A stretch of 64,000 nucleotides of DNA from JAGWBJ01 sp034423015 (lineage in GTDB: Bacteria > Chloroflexota > Dehalococcoidia > Lucifugimonadales > JAGWBF01). Under the pieces are notes generated by a model. That model made no database searches. It saw nothing but the letters and a program-made list of their open reading frames with translations, and was not told the DNA's origin. The stretch covers positions 72,267 through 136,266 of the forward strand of contig DAOUJG010000053.1 in assembly GCA_034423015.1 (NCBI GenBank), given 5' to 3'. Below, piece after piece: positions 44,009 to 52,287 of the stretch (positions are counted from its first letter, which is position 1; every line of letters starts with the position of its first letter). A program made the translations under genes and the position numbers.

Positions 44009-44560
44009 CTAGGCCCCCTCGTAGTCGGCGGCCACGGCAGTATGGGCTCGTACCCGTTCCCGCCGGGACTCTCCGGCGGCTCCTCGGGTGATGGCTATGC
44101 GGCCCGTCCGTATGACCTCCCTGATCCCGAAGGGCCGCAGCAGGTTGTGCAGTGCGTTTATCTTGTCCTCTTCTCCGGAGGTCTCGATGACCAGGGAGTT
44201 GGGGCTGACGTCCACGATGTGGGCCCTGAAGAGCTCCGCGATCTGGATAATCTCGCTCCGGTTGGCGGGGGACGCGTGGACCTTTATGAGGGCCAGCTCC
44301 CGGGCCACCACGTCCTCGTCGATGAGCTCGGACACACGTACAATCTCGATGAGTTTGTTGAGCTGCTTGGTAACCTGCTCGATGGTGGCCTCGTCGCCCT
44401 CGACGACGAAGGTCATGCGCGAGAGGTTGGGCTGCTCGCTCTTCCCGACGGCCACGCTGGAGATGTTGAAGCCGCGGCGGCGGAACAGGCTGGAGACCCG
44501 GTTGAGCACCCCGGGGCGGTCCTCCACGAGGGCTACGATCGTGCGGGTCGGCGTGGTCAT
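44009..44560 (-). CDS. ilvN: Acetolactate synthase small regulatory subunit
   Basis: 183 residues. The N-terminal ACT domain is TIVALVEDRPGVLNRVSSLFRRRGFNISS; a second ACT-like C-terminal domain follows. Confers valine feedback inhibition and activates IlvB. Separated from ilvB by 12 nt. Confidence 0.95.
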   Translation of the reverse strand: MTTPTRTIVALVEDRPGVLNRVSSLFRRRGFNISSVAVGKSEQPNLSRMTFVVEGDEATIEQVTKQLNKLIEIVRVSELIDEDVVARELALIKVHASPANRSEIIQIAELFRAHIVDVSPNSLVIETSGEEDKINALHNLLRPFGIREVIRTGRIAITRGAAGESRRERVRAHTAVAADYEGA

Positions 44561-44572
44561 CGGACCCTCTCC

Positions 44573-46273
44573 TTAGGTGGGGACCCCGGGCACGTGCTCG
44601 GGCTCCTCGATCAGCTCCGCCAGGCTCTGGCCCGCCGGTATCATCGGGTAGACGTTCTCCTCGGGCTCCACCATGAAGTCCACCACGACGGGCCCGGGCT
44701 CCTGCATGGCCCACTCGATGGCCGCCGGCACCTGTACCTTGTCGGTGACTCGCATGCCCGCTACGCCGTATGCCTCGGCCAGCTTCACGAAGTCCGGGTT
44801 CCGGCTGTAGGAGGTGGCGGTGTACTGCTTGTCGTAGAAGAAGTCCTGCCACTGGCGGACCATGCCCAGGTAGTTGTTGTTGATGATGGCGAACTTCACC
44901 GCGATGTTGTTCTCCACGGCGGTGGCCAGGTCGCACAGGGTCATCTGGAAGCCGCCGTCGCCGGCGATGGACCAGACGTGCTTGTCGGGCTTTCCGACCT
45001 TGGCGCCCAGGGCCGCGGGGACCTCGAAGCCCATGGCCCCCAGGCCGCCCGAGGTCACCAGATGGTTGGACTCCTTGAACGCGTAGTGCTGGGCGGCCCA
45101 CATCTGGTGCTGCCCCACTCCCGTGACTATGATGGCCCGGCCGTCGGTGATCTCCGACAGGGTCTTCAGGATGTACTGGGGCAGGAGCTGGTCCGTCTCC
45201 CTTATCTTGTGGGAGGGGTGCCGCATCCGCAGCTCCTCGATGCGCTGGACCCACTCCGGGTGGACGGCGGAGGGCACGCTGGGCAGGAGCGCTTGCAGGA
45301 TCCTCTTGAGGTCCCCCACGATGGGCACGGTGGCCCGGACGTTCTTGCTTATCTCAGACGGGTCCACGTCCACGTGGATGACCTTGGCGTTGGGGGCGAA
45401 GGCGCTGAGCCGGCCGGTCACCCTGTCGTCGAAGCGCATCCCCAGGGAGATGAGCAGGTCCGCCTCGTCTATCGCCTTGCTGGCGTAGGTCATCCCGTGC
45501 ATGCCCGGCATGCCCACGTTCAGGAAGTGGTCCATTGGGAAGGAGCTGATGCCCAGCAACGTGGTGATGACCGGTATCTGGGCTTTCTCGGCCAGCTCCC
45601 GGACCTCGTCGTAAGCCCTGGAGATGATGATGCCGTGGCCCGAGAGGATGATGGGCCTCTCGGCCTGGGCTATGAGCCGGGCCGCCTTCTGTATCTGGGC
45701 GGGGTGCCCGTCCAGGGTGGGCTTGTAGCCCGGCAGGTCCACCGACTCCGGGTAGCTGAACTCGGCCCGGTCGTCCTGCAGGACGTCCTTGGGGATGTCC
45801 ACGAGGACGGGGCCTGGGCGGCCGGTGTTGGCTATGTGGAAGGCCTCCTTTATCGCGCCGGGGATCTCGGAGGCGTCCATGATGAGATAGTTGTGCTTGG
45901 TGACGGGCAGGGTAATCCCGGAGATGTCCGTCTCCTGGAAGGCGTCTCGGCCTATGGCGCCCCTTGGCACCTGCCCGGTGATGGCCACGATGGGGATGGA
46001 GTCCATCTGGGCGCAGGCTATTCCCGTCACCAGGTTGGTGGCCCCGGGACCGGAGGTGGCGATGCACACGCCCACCTTTCCGGTAACCCGGGCGTAACCG
46101 TCCGCGGCCATGGCGGCGGCCTGTTCGTGCCGCACCAGTATGTGACGGAGCTGGGGGTACTCCGGGAGTGCGCCGTAAAGGGGGAGCACCGCGCCTCCGG
46201 GCAGCCCGAAGGCCACGTCGACGCCCTCCTTGAGGAGACTTTCGCAAACCAGCTGTGCGCCTGTCAGTTTCAT
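44573..46273 (-). CDS. ilvB: Acetolactate synthase large subunit
   Basis: 566 residues, TPP-dependent. VRHEQAAAMAADGYARVTGKVGV holds the catalytic Glu, GDGGFQMTLCDLATAVENN...INNNYLGMVRQWQ the TPP-binding GDG-NN motif, and QVPRGAIGRDAFQETD the family segment. Condenses pyruvate or 2-ketobutyrate in branched-chain amino-acid synthesis. ATG 46273 has an AGGTG 7 nt upstream and is preferred to GTG 46282. First gene after the T-box leader. Confidence 0.96.
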   Translation of the reverse strand: MKLTGAQLVCESLLKEGVDVAFGLPGGAVLPLYGALPEYPQLRHILVRHEQAAAMAADGYARVTGKVGVCIATSGPGATNLVTGIACAQMDSIPIVAITGQVPRGAIGRDAFQETDISGITLPVTKHNYLIMDASEIPGAIKEAFHIANTGRPGPVLVDIPKDVLQDDRAEFSYPESVDLPGYKPTLDGHPAQIQKAARLIAQAERPIILSGHGIIISRAYDEVRELAEKAQIPVITTLLGISSFPMDHFLNVGMPGMHGMTYASKAIDEADLLISLGMRFDDRVTGRLSAFAPNAKVIHVDVDPSEISKNVRATVPIVGDLKRILQALLPSVPSAVHPEWVQRIEELRMRHPSHKIRETDQLLPQYILKTLSEITDGRAIIVTGVGQHQMWAAQHYAFKESNHLVTSGGLGAMGFEVPAALGAKVGKPDKHVWSIAGDGGFQMTLCDLATAVENNIAVKFAIINNNYLGMVRQWQDFFYDKQYTATSYSRNPDFVKLAEAYGVAGMRVTDKVQVPAAIEWAMQEPGPVVVDFMVEPEENVYPMIPAGQSLAELIEEPEHVPGVPT

Positions 46274-46297
46274 GCCGTTCACCTGCCGGGAGACATC

Positions 46298-46325
46298 AAA
46301 AAAACCCGTCCCCTCAAGGGACGGG
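46298..46325 (-). terminator. T-box terminator before ilvB
   Basis: CCCGTCCC / GGGACGGG (46305-46325) with a 5-nt loop and seven T on the minus strand. Its 5' arm can instead pair in the T-box antiterminator. Confidence 0.9.
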
Positions 46326-46530
46326 CTGTTCCCGCGGTACCACCCTTCTTCTCCGGCCGTTCCGGAGCTCCTCTGGGACCTTAACGGTGCCCTGCCGGCC
46401 CTCCCTACTGGGCGTTCAGGAGGGCTGCTCGGGGGCGAGTTCGGGGCTCTTCCGCCGCCGGTTTCTCAGCATGCAACCGGCTCTCTTGGACGGGGACATC
46501 CCCTACTACTCCCCTTCATAGCGTCAATAT
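46298..46530 (-). ncRNA. T-box leader of the ilv-leu operon, probable Leu (CUC) specifier
   Basis: On the minus strand the T-box sequence GGGTGGTACCGCGGG (46331-46345) precedes an intrinsic terminator. Upstream lie AGAGAGCCGG and GCTGAGAAACCGGC (stem I distal part) and CCGAACTCGCCCCCGAGCAG, where GAACTCG offers CTC at 46437-46439 as the likely specifier codon. Uncharged tRNA-Leu should stabilise the antiterminator and switch on ilvB-ilvN-ilvC-leuA-leuC-leuD. Confidence 0.9.
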
Positions 46531-46545
46531 GAATCTCGGTAGGGA

Positions 46546-46575
46546 ATTTTAAGCTAAACGCCATGTGGTTGTCAA
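46546..46575 (-). promoter_or_regulatory. Promoter of the ilv-leu operon
   Basis: TTGACA (46570-46575), 18 nt, TAAAAT (46546-46551), about 20 nt before the T-box leader. The stretch 46576-46637 holds nothing else recognisable. Confidence 0.8.
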
Positions 46576-46637
46576 CATGATGCTGTTGAGATAGTAGGGA
46601 TCGCATTAAGTATTGAGTCTTGTGCCGGTTGGCCCGC

Positions 46638-46982
46638 CTAGGGAACGCTTACGACTGTCCAACTCCCGTCGTCGTTCTGGGTGGTAGCGAAGCCGTCGTT
46701 GTCGAAGAAGGGGGCGTCGACACACGTCTCGCTGGACGTAGAGAACGTGCTGCCTTTCTTGACCAAATAGCACCCGCCGCCGTCTCGTTTCACCCAGAAG
46801 GTATCGTTGGCGTCGGTCTGCGCGACCGTACAGCCCTCTCCTACCTGCAATGTCGTACCCGCTTGACAGTCGCCAATGACCGAGTCGGGCCCGCCTCCGC
46901 TGGGGCCGAATGTCCAGTCGCTGGAGCAAGCGACAGTAAGGAGGAGGGCGGCCAGGGCGAACAATGCAATCCTGCGGGTCAT
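46638..46982 (-). CDS. Small secreted lipoprotein, function unknown
   Basis: 114 residues from ATG 46982. Signal peptide with lipobox LTVAC, then a Gly/Pro/Ser linker and a compact C-terminal domain with four Cys (DCQAG, EGCTVAQ, GGCYLVKK, ETCVDAP) that could form two disulfides outside the cell. I do not recognise the domain; FWVKRDGGGCYLV has a weak lectin/SH3-like look. It follows the acyl-CoA-dehydrogenase-fold gene by 25 nt and may be the last gene of the sulfur operon. Confidence 0.65.
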   Translation of the reverse strand: MTRRIALFALAALLLTVACSSDWTFGPSGGGPDSVIGDCQAGTTLQVGEGCTVAQTDANDTFWVKRDGGGCYLVKKGSTFSTSSETCVDAPFFDNDGFATTQNDDGSWTVVSVP

Positions 46983-47007
46983 GACGGGATTGTGCTTGGC
47001 CGGAGGG

Positions 47008-48180
47008 TCATATAACCACGGCGTCGTCAATGGAGGGCCAGCTAAGCTCGAATAGCTGGTCGAAGGCCAGGGCCCAGGGGGGCCTCAGGTATCCCAACGC
47101 CCGCACGTCCTCGAACCAGGTGCTCAGCGGCGAGTACCAGGTGTACGAGGACCCGCCCGACAGCTTGCAGAGGCGAGTCAACACCGACTCCGACAGGGTC
47201 GCGATGCTCTCCTTGGCCAGCAGCGTGTTGTACAGCGTCTGGGTACCGTTGTCGAACTCGGTCAGGGCGGCTTCGAACGCCTTGTCCACCAGCCACGCCT
47301 CCTGCTCGGCGTGGCTCCACTCCACCCGCTGGTACGCCCGCAGCGCGGAGCCCCGGGCCATCTCACGGGAAAGCCTCTCCCGGACGAACTCCATGGCCGT
47401 GTCCACCACGCCGACGACCACGGAGGTGAACATCATCTGCCCCAGGGGTCCGGCGGCCTGCTGCAGCTCCATCGCGTGGCCCGGCCAGGCCGACCGCACC
47501 ACCGGGAAGTCCGTGAACTCGAAGGCGTGGCTGTTGGTGGACATCATCCCGCGCCCCGCCCACGGCTCCGTCAGCCTCATGCCCGTGGTGCCGTCCCACG
47601 GCGTGTTCCGCACGTCCATGTAGAACAGGTCGGCCAGAGTGTCTCCCTCGGCCAGGGCCCGGGTTGTCATGAACGACGTGATGCCCGAGCCGCTCCCGAA
47701 GTGCTTCCGCCCGCTCAGGCGGTACTTGTGGGGCTCTCCGGTGGGCCGCACCGCCGAGCGGGTCCTGGCCACGTCGCCGCCGCTCCCGGGCTCGGACACG
47801 ATGGTGCCCCACCAAGCCCCGTCCAGGACCGTATCGAACACCTCCCTGCGCTGCCGTGTCCACTCCTCCATGTACGAGTCCGGCACCTGGGGCACCCTCC
47901 ACGAGGCCAGCACGCCGGGGTGCATGGCGCTGACCAGAGAGACCGAGGGGTCGCCGTGGGCCAGTATCCTGAGGGAGGTGCAGATGGGCCGGGCCGACTG
48001 GGCCAGGCTCTCCCACGTGCCCCCAAGCTCGGCCGGCACCGACATCAGGTGCACGCCCAGGTCCAGGAGCCTGTCGAAGTCCTCCTTGCGGGCCTCCCTG
48101 CGAGACTGGCGCTCCTGCCTCTCGGAGGCGAACTCACGGGCCAGGGCCGGCGCCGCCTCCAGGATCGATTGTATGCTCAT
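47008..48180 (-). CDS. Acyl-CoA-dehydrogenase-fold flavoprotein (DszC/SfnC-like monooxygenase or desulfinase)
   Basis: 390 residues. VSEPGSGGDVARTRS is the ACAD flavin-binding motif, and the C-terminal SGGSSYTWYSPLSTWFEDVRAL resembles the type-2 C-terminal domain found in FMNH2-dependent monooxygenases such as DszC and SfnC. The conserved ACAD catalytic Glu is not evident. Alternatively it may be a 3-sulfinopropionyl-CoA desulfinase, also an ACAD-fold enzyme. ATG at 48180 overlaps the stop of the four-domain rhodanese (ATGA); with the dioxygenase upstream this points to organosulfur metabolism. Substrate unproven. Confidence 0.75.
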   Translation of the reverse strand: MSIQSILEAAPALAREFASERQERQSRREARKEDFDRLLDLGVHLMSVPAELGGTWESLAQSARPICTSLRILAHGDPSVSLVSAMHPGVLASWRVPQVPDSYMEEWTRQRREVFDTVLDGAWWGTIVSEPGSGGDVARTRSAVRPTGEPHKYRLSGRKHFGSGSGITSFMTTRALAEGDTLADLFYMDVRNTPWDGTTGMRLTEPWAGRGMMSTNSHAFEFTDFPVVRSAWPGHAMELQQAAGPLGQMMFTSVVVGVVDTAMEFVRERLSREMARGSALRAYQRVEWSHAEQEAWLVDKAFEAALTEFDNGTQTLYNTLLAKESIATLSESVLTRLCKLSGGSSYTWYSPLSTWFEDVRALGYLRPPWALAFDQLFELSWPSIDDAVVI

Positions 48181-49760
48181 TGGACCACCTGATACTTTCG
48201 TCCCAGCTCCTCTTCCCAGCGGAGGTAGTGCATCATGTCGGCGTAGCCCCGGTCGGGGCCCGTGGGCACCACGTCGTTGGGAGGCGCCATCACGCCGGTG
48301 AGGCCCCTCTCCACTGCGAACCCTGCCGCCGTCCACGCGGCCAGGCCTCCGTCCAGCGCCCGCACGTCCCGGTAGCCCATGCCGGCCAGGGTCGCGGCGG
48401 CCAGGCAGGAGGCGACGCCGTCGGAGCAGGTGACTGCCAGCGGGGCACCCTTGTTGGGGGCCACGTCCCCTGCTTGAATCTCCAGCCAGCCCCTGGGGAC
48501 CCAGGTCGACCCCGGCACGTGGCCGGCGGCGAACTCCCGGCTGGTATCCACGAATATGACGGTCCGTTCCGCGTCGTCCTTCAGCTCGGAGGCGCCGGCC
48601 AGACGGACCGTCCTGCGCGCGTCCTCGAGGCCGAAGGGAGGCCGGTCGGGGATGCCCGTCTCCAGGGGAAGCCCGGCCGCGCTCCAGGCGGCCGTCCCTC
48701 CCCGCAGGGCGTGGACGTTGGGATAGCCCATCTGCAGGTACCAGGAGGCAGTCACGGTGGACCGGGCCACCCCGTCACAGGCGAAAACGATGACGCCGTC
48801 CCTGACTCCCACCAGGTCGTCGCTGCGCTGGACCGCCTGTCCCCCGGGGAACCATCGGAAGCCGGGAATGTGCCCGGCCCGGTACTCCTCCATCGTGCGC
48901 ACGTCTACCAGGTAGACCGGTCCCTCTTGGGCCTTGGCCATCAGACTCTGGAGCTGCGGGGCGTCGACGTACCTGACCCCGTCCTCCGCGGCCAACCGGG
49001 CCGCGTACTCTTCGGCCGCCGCAAGGCCCTCCCGGGAGGGAGGCGGAAGCCGGACGCGGTCGGCGCCCGTCTCCAGCTCCAGCCCCGCCAGCACCCAGCC
49101 CGAGGTGCCGTTCTTCAGGCCGTATACGTTGGCAAGGCCCATTCGTTGAAGGGCCCGCGTGCCGATGATGCTCCGGGTGCGGCCGGCGCAGTTGACCACC
49201 ACCGTCGTGCCTTCGCCGGCTTCCCTCACGATGTCGGTCACCCGGAGGGCCAGCTCTCCTCCCGGCACGCTGCGGCCGCCGGGTATGCAGAAGCGCGCGT
49301 ACTCCTGGGGGGTGCGGGTGTCCAGGATGACCAGCCGCTCCCCGCGCTGCACCCTGGCATGGAGGTCGTCGGCCTCCATCTCGGGCACCTGGTGGACCAC
49401 CTCGACCCGCTCCCCGAAGTCCTTGCTGGGGACGTTCATACCCCACTCGGTGGGGTAGCCGTCGGTGGTCCAGCGGTTGACTCCACCCTCCAGCACCGAG
49501 ACGTTCCCGTATCCCATCCGCTCCAGAGTCGACGCCGCCAGCCGGGCCCTCCGGCCGTCGTCGTCGCACACCACCACATGGGCCCCGGGGAAGGGCACCA
49601 GGTGACCCATCTCAAACTCCAGTAGCCGTCTGGGCAGTGAGGAGAAGCCCGCGATGTGGCTGCTGTTGAACTCGCCGTGCTCCCGCACGTCGACGAGGGC
49701 AACGCCGGCCCCCGAGTCCAGCAGGTCGTTAAGGCCCTTTGACGAGATGCTCGAAGCCAT
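48177..49760 (-). CDS. Four-domain rhodanese (sulfurtransferase) protein
   Basis: 527 residues made of four rhodanese domains. Active-loop Cys are C65 (VVVCDDDGRR), C191 (VVNCAGRTRS), C328 (VFACDGVARS) and C445 (AVTCSDGVAS). Each unit contains the DVR/DTR and AGHIPG-type structural motifs, e.g. VDVRTMEEYRAGHIPGF. Two-domain tandem rhodaneses are common; four in one chain with all Cys retained is rare. It likely moves sulfane sulfur among thiol acceptors in the cytoplasm (no signal peptide). Lies between the cysteine-dioxygenase-like gene (21 nt) and the flavoprotein. Confidence 0.92.
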   Translation of the reverse strand: MASSISSKGLNDLLDSGAGVALVDVREHGEFNSSHIAGFSSLPRRLLEFEMGHLVPFPGAHVVVCDDDGRRARLAASTLERMGYGNVSVLEGGVNRWTTDGYPTEWGMNVPSKDFGERVEVVHQVPEMEADDLHARVQRGERLVILDTRTPQEYARFCIPGGRSVPGGELALRVTDIVREAGEGTTVVVNCAGRTRSIIGTRALQRMGLANVYGLKNGTSGWVLAGLELETGADRVRLPPPSREGLAAAEEYAARLAAEDGVRYVDAPQLQSLMAKAQEGPVYLVDVRTMEEYRAGHIPGFRWFPGGQAVQRSDDLVGVRDGVIVFACDGVARSTVTASWYLQMGYPNVHALRGGTAAWSAAGLPLETGIPDRPPFGLEDARRTVRLAGASELKDDAERTVIFVDTSREFAAGHVPGSTWVPRGWLEIQAGDVAPNKGAPLAVTCSDGVASCLAAATLAGMGYRDVRALDGGLAAWTAAGFAVERGLTGVMAPPNDVVPTGPDRGYADMMHYLRWEEELGRKYQVVQ

Positions 49761-49781
49761 CGGCGTTGGGTGCCGGGCCGC

Positions 49782-50366
49782 CTATTCGTTGTCCCATTTC
49801 CTGGTGACGAAAGAGGTGACCTCCCCCGTCTCCAGGTTGTAGCGGCACCGGTCCAGCCCCTTCAGGTCCTTGCCGTATACGTGTATCTCGACCGTGGGGC
49901 GGTCCGTGTGGTTGTCCATCTGGTGAATCTCGTCCACCGTGGGTATCAGCAGGGATATCTCCCCTGGGACCAGGGTCGCCTCCCTGTCCCTCTCCAGGGT
50001 GGCGTGCAGCGGGTCCTCCCGGTCGTCCGTCCGCCGGAACCGGGTCTCGCTGAGGGCGTTGTCCATGACGCCGATCATGCCCCAGGTGCGGTGGTCGTGG
50101 GGCGCGGCGTGGTCCCCCGGGCCCCATACCACCGCGGTGACCAGGAGCCCGCTTTCGCCCCGGTAGAGCAGATAGGAGCCGTGGTTGCCGCGGGGCCCCG
50201 TGCCCGACGGCACCCTGTACTCGGCGGGCAGCGCCCCGGGGTTGGCGATGAGCCGTTCCAGGTAAGCCGACCCCCGGTCGAATATCTTGGCCTGATCGGG
50301 CTGGCTGCGTAGGACGTCCTCCATGTCGTGGGCGAACTCCTGCAGTCCGTAGCTGGACGTTGCCAT
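49782..50366 (-). CDS. Cysteine dioxygenase family cupin (thiol dioxygenase)
   Basis: 194 residues. The iron-binding cupin motif is HAAPHDHRTWGMIGVM and the third His is in VEIHVYGKDL; the ISLLIPTVDEIHQMDN strand is typical of CDO and 3-mercaptopropionate dioxygenases. Oxidises a thiol to a sulfinate with oxygen. ATG at 50366 (MATSSYGLQEF) is the start. Followed by the rhodanese, so it probably supplies a sulfinate or prevents thiol build-up. Whether it acts on cysteine or 3-mercaptopropionate cannot be decided here. Confidence 0.88.
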   Translation of the reverse strand: MATSSYGLQEFAHDMEDVLRSQPDQAKIFDRGSAYLERLIANPGALPAEYRVPSGTGPRGNHGSYLLYRGESGLLVTAVVWGPGDHAAPHDHRTWGMIGVMDNALSETRFRRTDDREDPLHATLERDREATLVPGEISLLIPTVDEIHQMDNHTDRPTVEIHVYGKDLKGLDRCRYNLETGEVTSFVTRKWDNE

Positions 50367-50437
50367 GGTCCCACCTCCCGTCGGCGTGGCTGGTAGGTAC
50401 AGATTATACTCTTCTCGGGGTGCGGCGGGGAAGATGG

Positions 50438-51772
50438 TCATGGGGCAGGGGAGGACCGGGCCGCCGGCGGCAGGGCCTGCTCCCAGTCGGGCATCAGGAA
50501 CCGGGATGTGGTGGGCAGGAGCAGGATGGACAGGACGCCCAGCAGGCTGGTGGCGAAGGAAAGGGCGACGATGCCCTCGTAGCCCGTCAGGTCCCAGATC
50601 ACGCCTCCGCCCCAGGCGCCGGCGGCCATCCCGAGGCCCGACCCCAGCATCTGCCAGCCGTAGGCGGTGCCGATGGGCGCGTTGCCGAAGTACTGGCGGT
50701 TGATTATGGGGAAGGCGCTCATCTCCCCCCCGAAGCCCACGCCGTAGACGACGGCGAACAGGTAGAAGAACCAGGCGTCGTGGGCCACGAACAGCATCAG
50801 CACAGGGGCGGTCTGCAGGAAGAAGCAGAGCCCCATGACTCCCTTGCTGCCCGTGCGGTCGGCCACGATGGGGACGACGAACCGGGTGGTGGTGCTCACG
50901 GCGAAGAGGGTGGCCACGAGGCCGGCTGCCACCCCTTCGGCGACGCCCCGCTCGATGGCCATGGCCACCAGGAACACCAGCACGATGTTGTGGGCCACGC
51001 ACCCCCAGAAATGGATGCCGATGAGGTTCCAGAAGGCGTTCTTGCGCTGGGCCTGCCGCAGAAACACCTTGGTCCTGGTCTTGGCCACGTCTCCCTGGTA
51101 GACCCGCCGGATGGGCTGGTCCTCCGAGGCGCCCAGGGGCCTGAGGCCCAGCTCCCCGGGCTCGTTGTGGAACCTGCTGATCACGGCCAGCAGCAGCGCC
51201 CCGCCGGCTATGCCCGGGCCCCAGAAGGTCCAGGGCAGACCCAGGCGGTCCAGGAGCACCACCACCAGGGGAATGGCGATGACCGTGCCCAGCCCCTGGG
51301 AGGCCTGGAGGGCCCCCAGGCCCACGCCGAGGTTCTTGTCGAACCAGCTGGATACGGCGGCCATGAGGGGCACGCCGAATATGGCCATCGACCCGCTGAG
51401 GATTACGCCGAAGTAGAGGTAGAACTGCCACAGGTGCTCCATGGTGCCGGTGAGCATCATGCCGCAGACGAACAGGAGGGCGCCCAGCAGCATGGTGCGC
51501 CGAATGCCGTACCGGTCCCCAAGCCAGCCCGCCACCGGTCCGAAGAGCCCGGAGAATATCCACTGCAGGGAGAAGGCCAGCCCGATGGCGCCGTAGCTCC
51601 AGCCGAACCCCCGCTGGGCGTCCGCCAGGAAGGGAACGAACACGCTGGCGGCCATGCGCACGGCGGAGCTGGTGAGGCGCAGCAGCACAGCCATCCCCAC
51701 GATGACCCACGCGTAGTGGACCCGGCGCCCGGCCAGGGTGAAGCTGGAGGGACTCAAGTCGAACAGCGGCAT
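50438..51772 (-). CDS. MFS transporter (OFA-like)
   Basis: 444 residues with 12 predicted transmembrane segments. The 2-3 loop has GWLGDRYGIRRTML, the MFS motif A; a central basic loop (KTRTKVFLRQAQRKNAFWN) divides two six-helix halves. It resembles oxalate/formate-antiporter-family carriers of carboxylates. First gene of the operon with the dioxygenase, rhodanese and flavoprotein, so it may import the organosulfur carboxylate they metabolise. Confidence 0.88.
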   Translation of the reverse strand: MPLFDLSPSSFTLAGRRVHYAWVIVGMAVLLRLTSSAVRMAASVFVPFLADAQRGFGWSYGAIGLAFSLQWIFSGLFGPVAGWLGDRYGIRRTMLLGALLFVCGMMLTGTMEHLWQFYLYFGVILSGSMAIFGVPLMAAVSSWFDKNLGVGLGALQASQGLGTVIAIPLVVVLLDRLGLPWTFWGPGIAGGALLLAVISRFHNEPGELGLRPLGASEDQPIRRVYQGDVAKTRTKVFLRQAQRKNAFWNLIGIHFWGCVAHNIVLVFLVAMAIERGVAEGVAAGLVATLFAVSTTTRFVVPIVADRTGSKGVMGLCFFLQTAPVLMLFVAHDAWFFYLFAVVYGVGFGGEMSAFPIINRQYFGNAPIGTAYGWQMLGSGLGMAAGAWGGGVIWDLTGYEGIVALSFATSLLGVLSILLLPTTSRFLMPDWEQALPPAARSSPAP

Positions 51773-51899
51773 GCTCTATTCCTTGGGAGTACGGCACCCA
51801 TTGTACACGAACCGGCCGTGCCGGGTGCTGCCGCACACGCGTGGCGTCGTCGCCGGCAGAATGCTAGCATATCGTCAACAGTCTGTTTTGGAGCGGACT

Positions 51900-52118
51900 T
51901 TGGGGAGCTTACACGTACGACGTTTGGATGATGGAGTGGTCGAACGGCTAAAGCGCCGCGCCGCCGCGAACAATCGTTCCCTGGAGAGCGAGGCCCGGCA
52001 CATCCTGGAGCGGGCCTCGGAGGACGGCATGCCGGAGAAGGCCAGGAGATTCGGGGCCCTGGTCAAGAGGTTGCGGAGGGGGACCGGGAGCCGTTCTCAG
52101 ACCCCTCCCACGTTCTGA
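51900..52118 (+). CDS. FitA/VapB-type ribbon-helix-helix antitoxin
   Basis: About 72 residues from TTG 51900 (GGAG 6 nt upstream); ATG 51861 gives 13 more. LGSLHVRRLDDGVVERLKRRAAANNRSLESEARHILERA is the FitA/VapB RHH DNA-binding domain, and the tail (GALVKRLRRG) would bind toxin. Its PIN-toxin partner immediately downstream is truncated, so this is an orphan antitoxin. Confidence 0.75.
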   Translation: MGSLHVRRLDDGVVERLKRRAAANNRSLESEARHILERASEDGMPEKARRFGALVKRLRRGTGSRSQTPPTF

Positions 52119-52155
52119 TCAGGGAAGACCGGGATAGCGGCCACAGCCCTGCGTG

Positions 52156-52227
52156 ATGCGCCTGGTCGTGGACGCCGTCGTCGTCAAGTGCCTCGTCGAA
52201 GAGGAATACTCATCCCCCAAGACGGCA
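52156..52227 (+). pseudogene. VapC PIN-domain toxin fragment
   Basis: MRLVVDAVVVKCLVEEEYS is the PIN-domain N-terminus with its first metal-binding Asp, then family similarity stops after about 21 codons at a long palindrome. The rest of the toxin is missing, replaced by sequence running to the transposase fragment. A non-functional remnant of a vapBC pair. Confidence 0.7.
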
Positions 52228-52253
52228 CATGGCGCCCCGATTGGGGCGCCATG
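52228..52253. repeat. 26-bp perfect palindrome at the toxin/transposase junction
   Basis: CATGGCGCCCC and GGGGCGCCATG separated by GATT. It could be the transposable-element end, a bidirectional terminator between vapC remnant and transposase fragment, or both. No T-tract follows on the plus strand. Confidence 0.75.
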
Positions 52254-52287
52254 CTCTCTCAGGTTCAGTTGTGGTCCCGGGGGGGGG

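Noticed and set aside
46283..46530. ilv leader peptide (attenuation by Leu/Val codons)
   Set aside because: No short ORF with stacked branched-chain codons, while T-box motif and terminator are clear.
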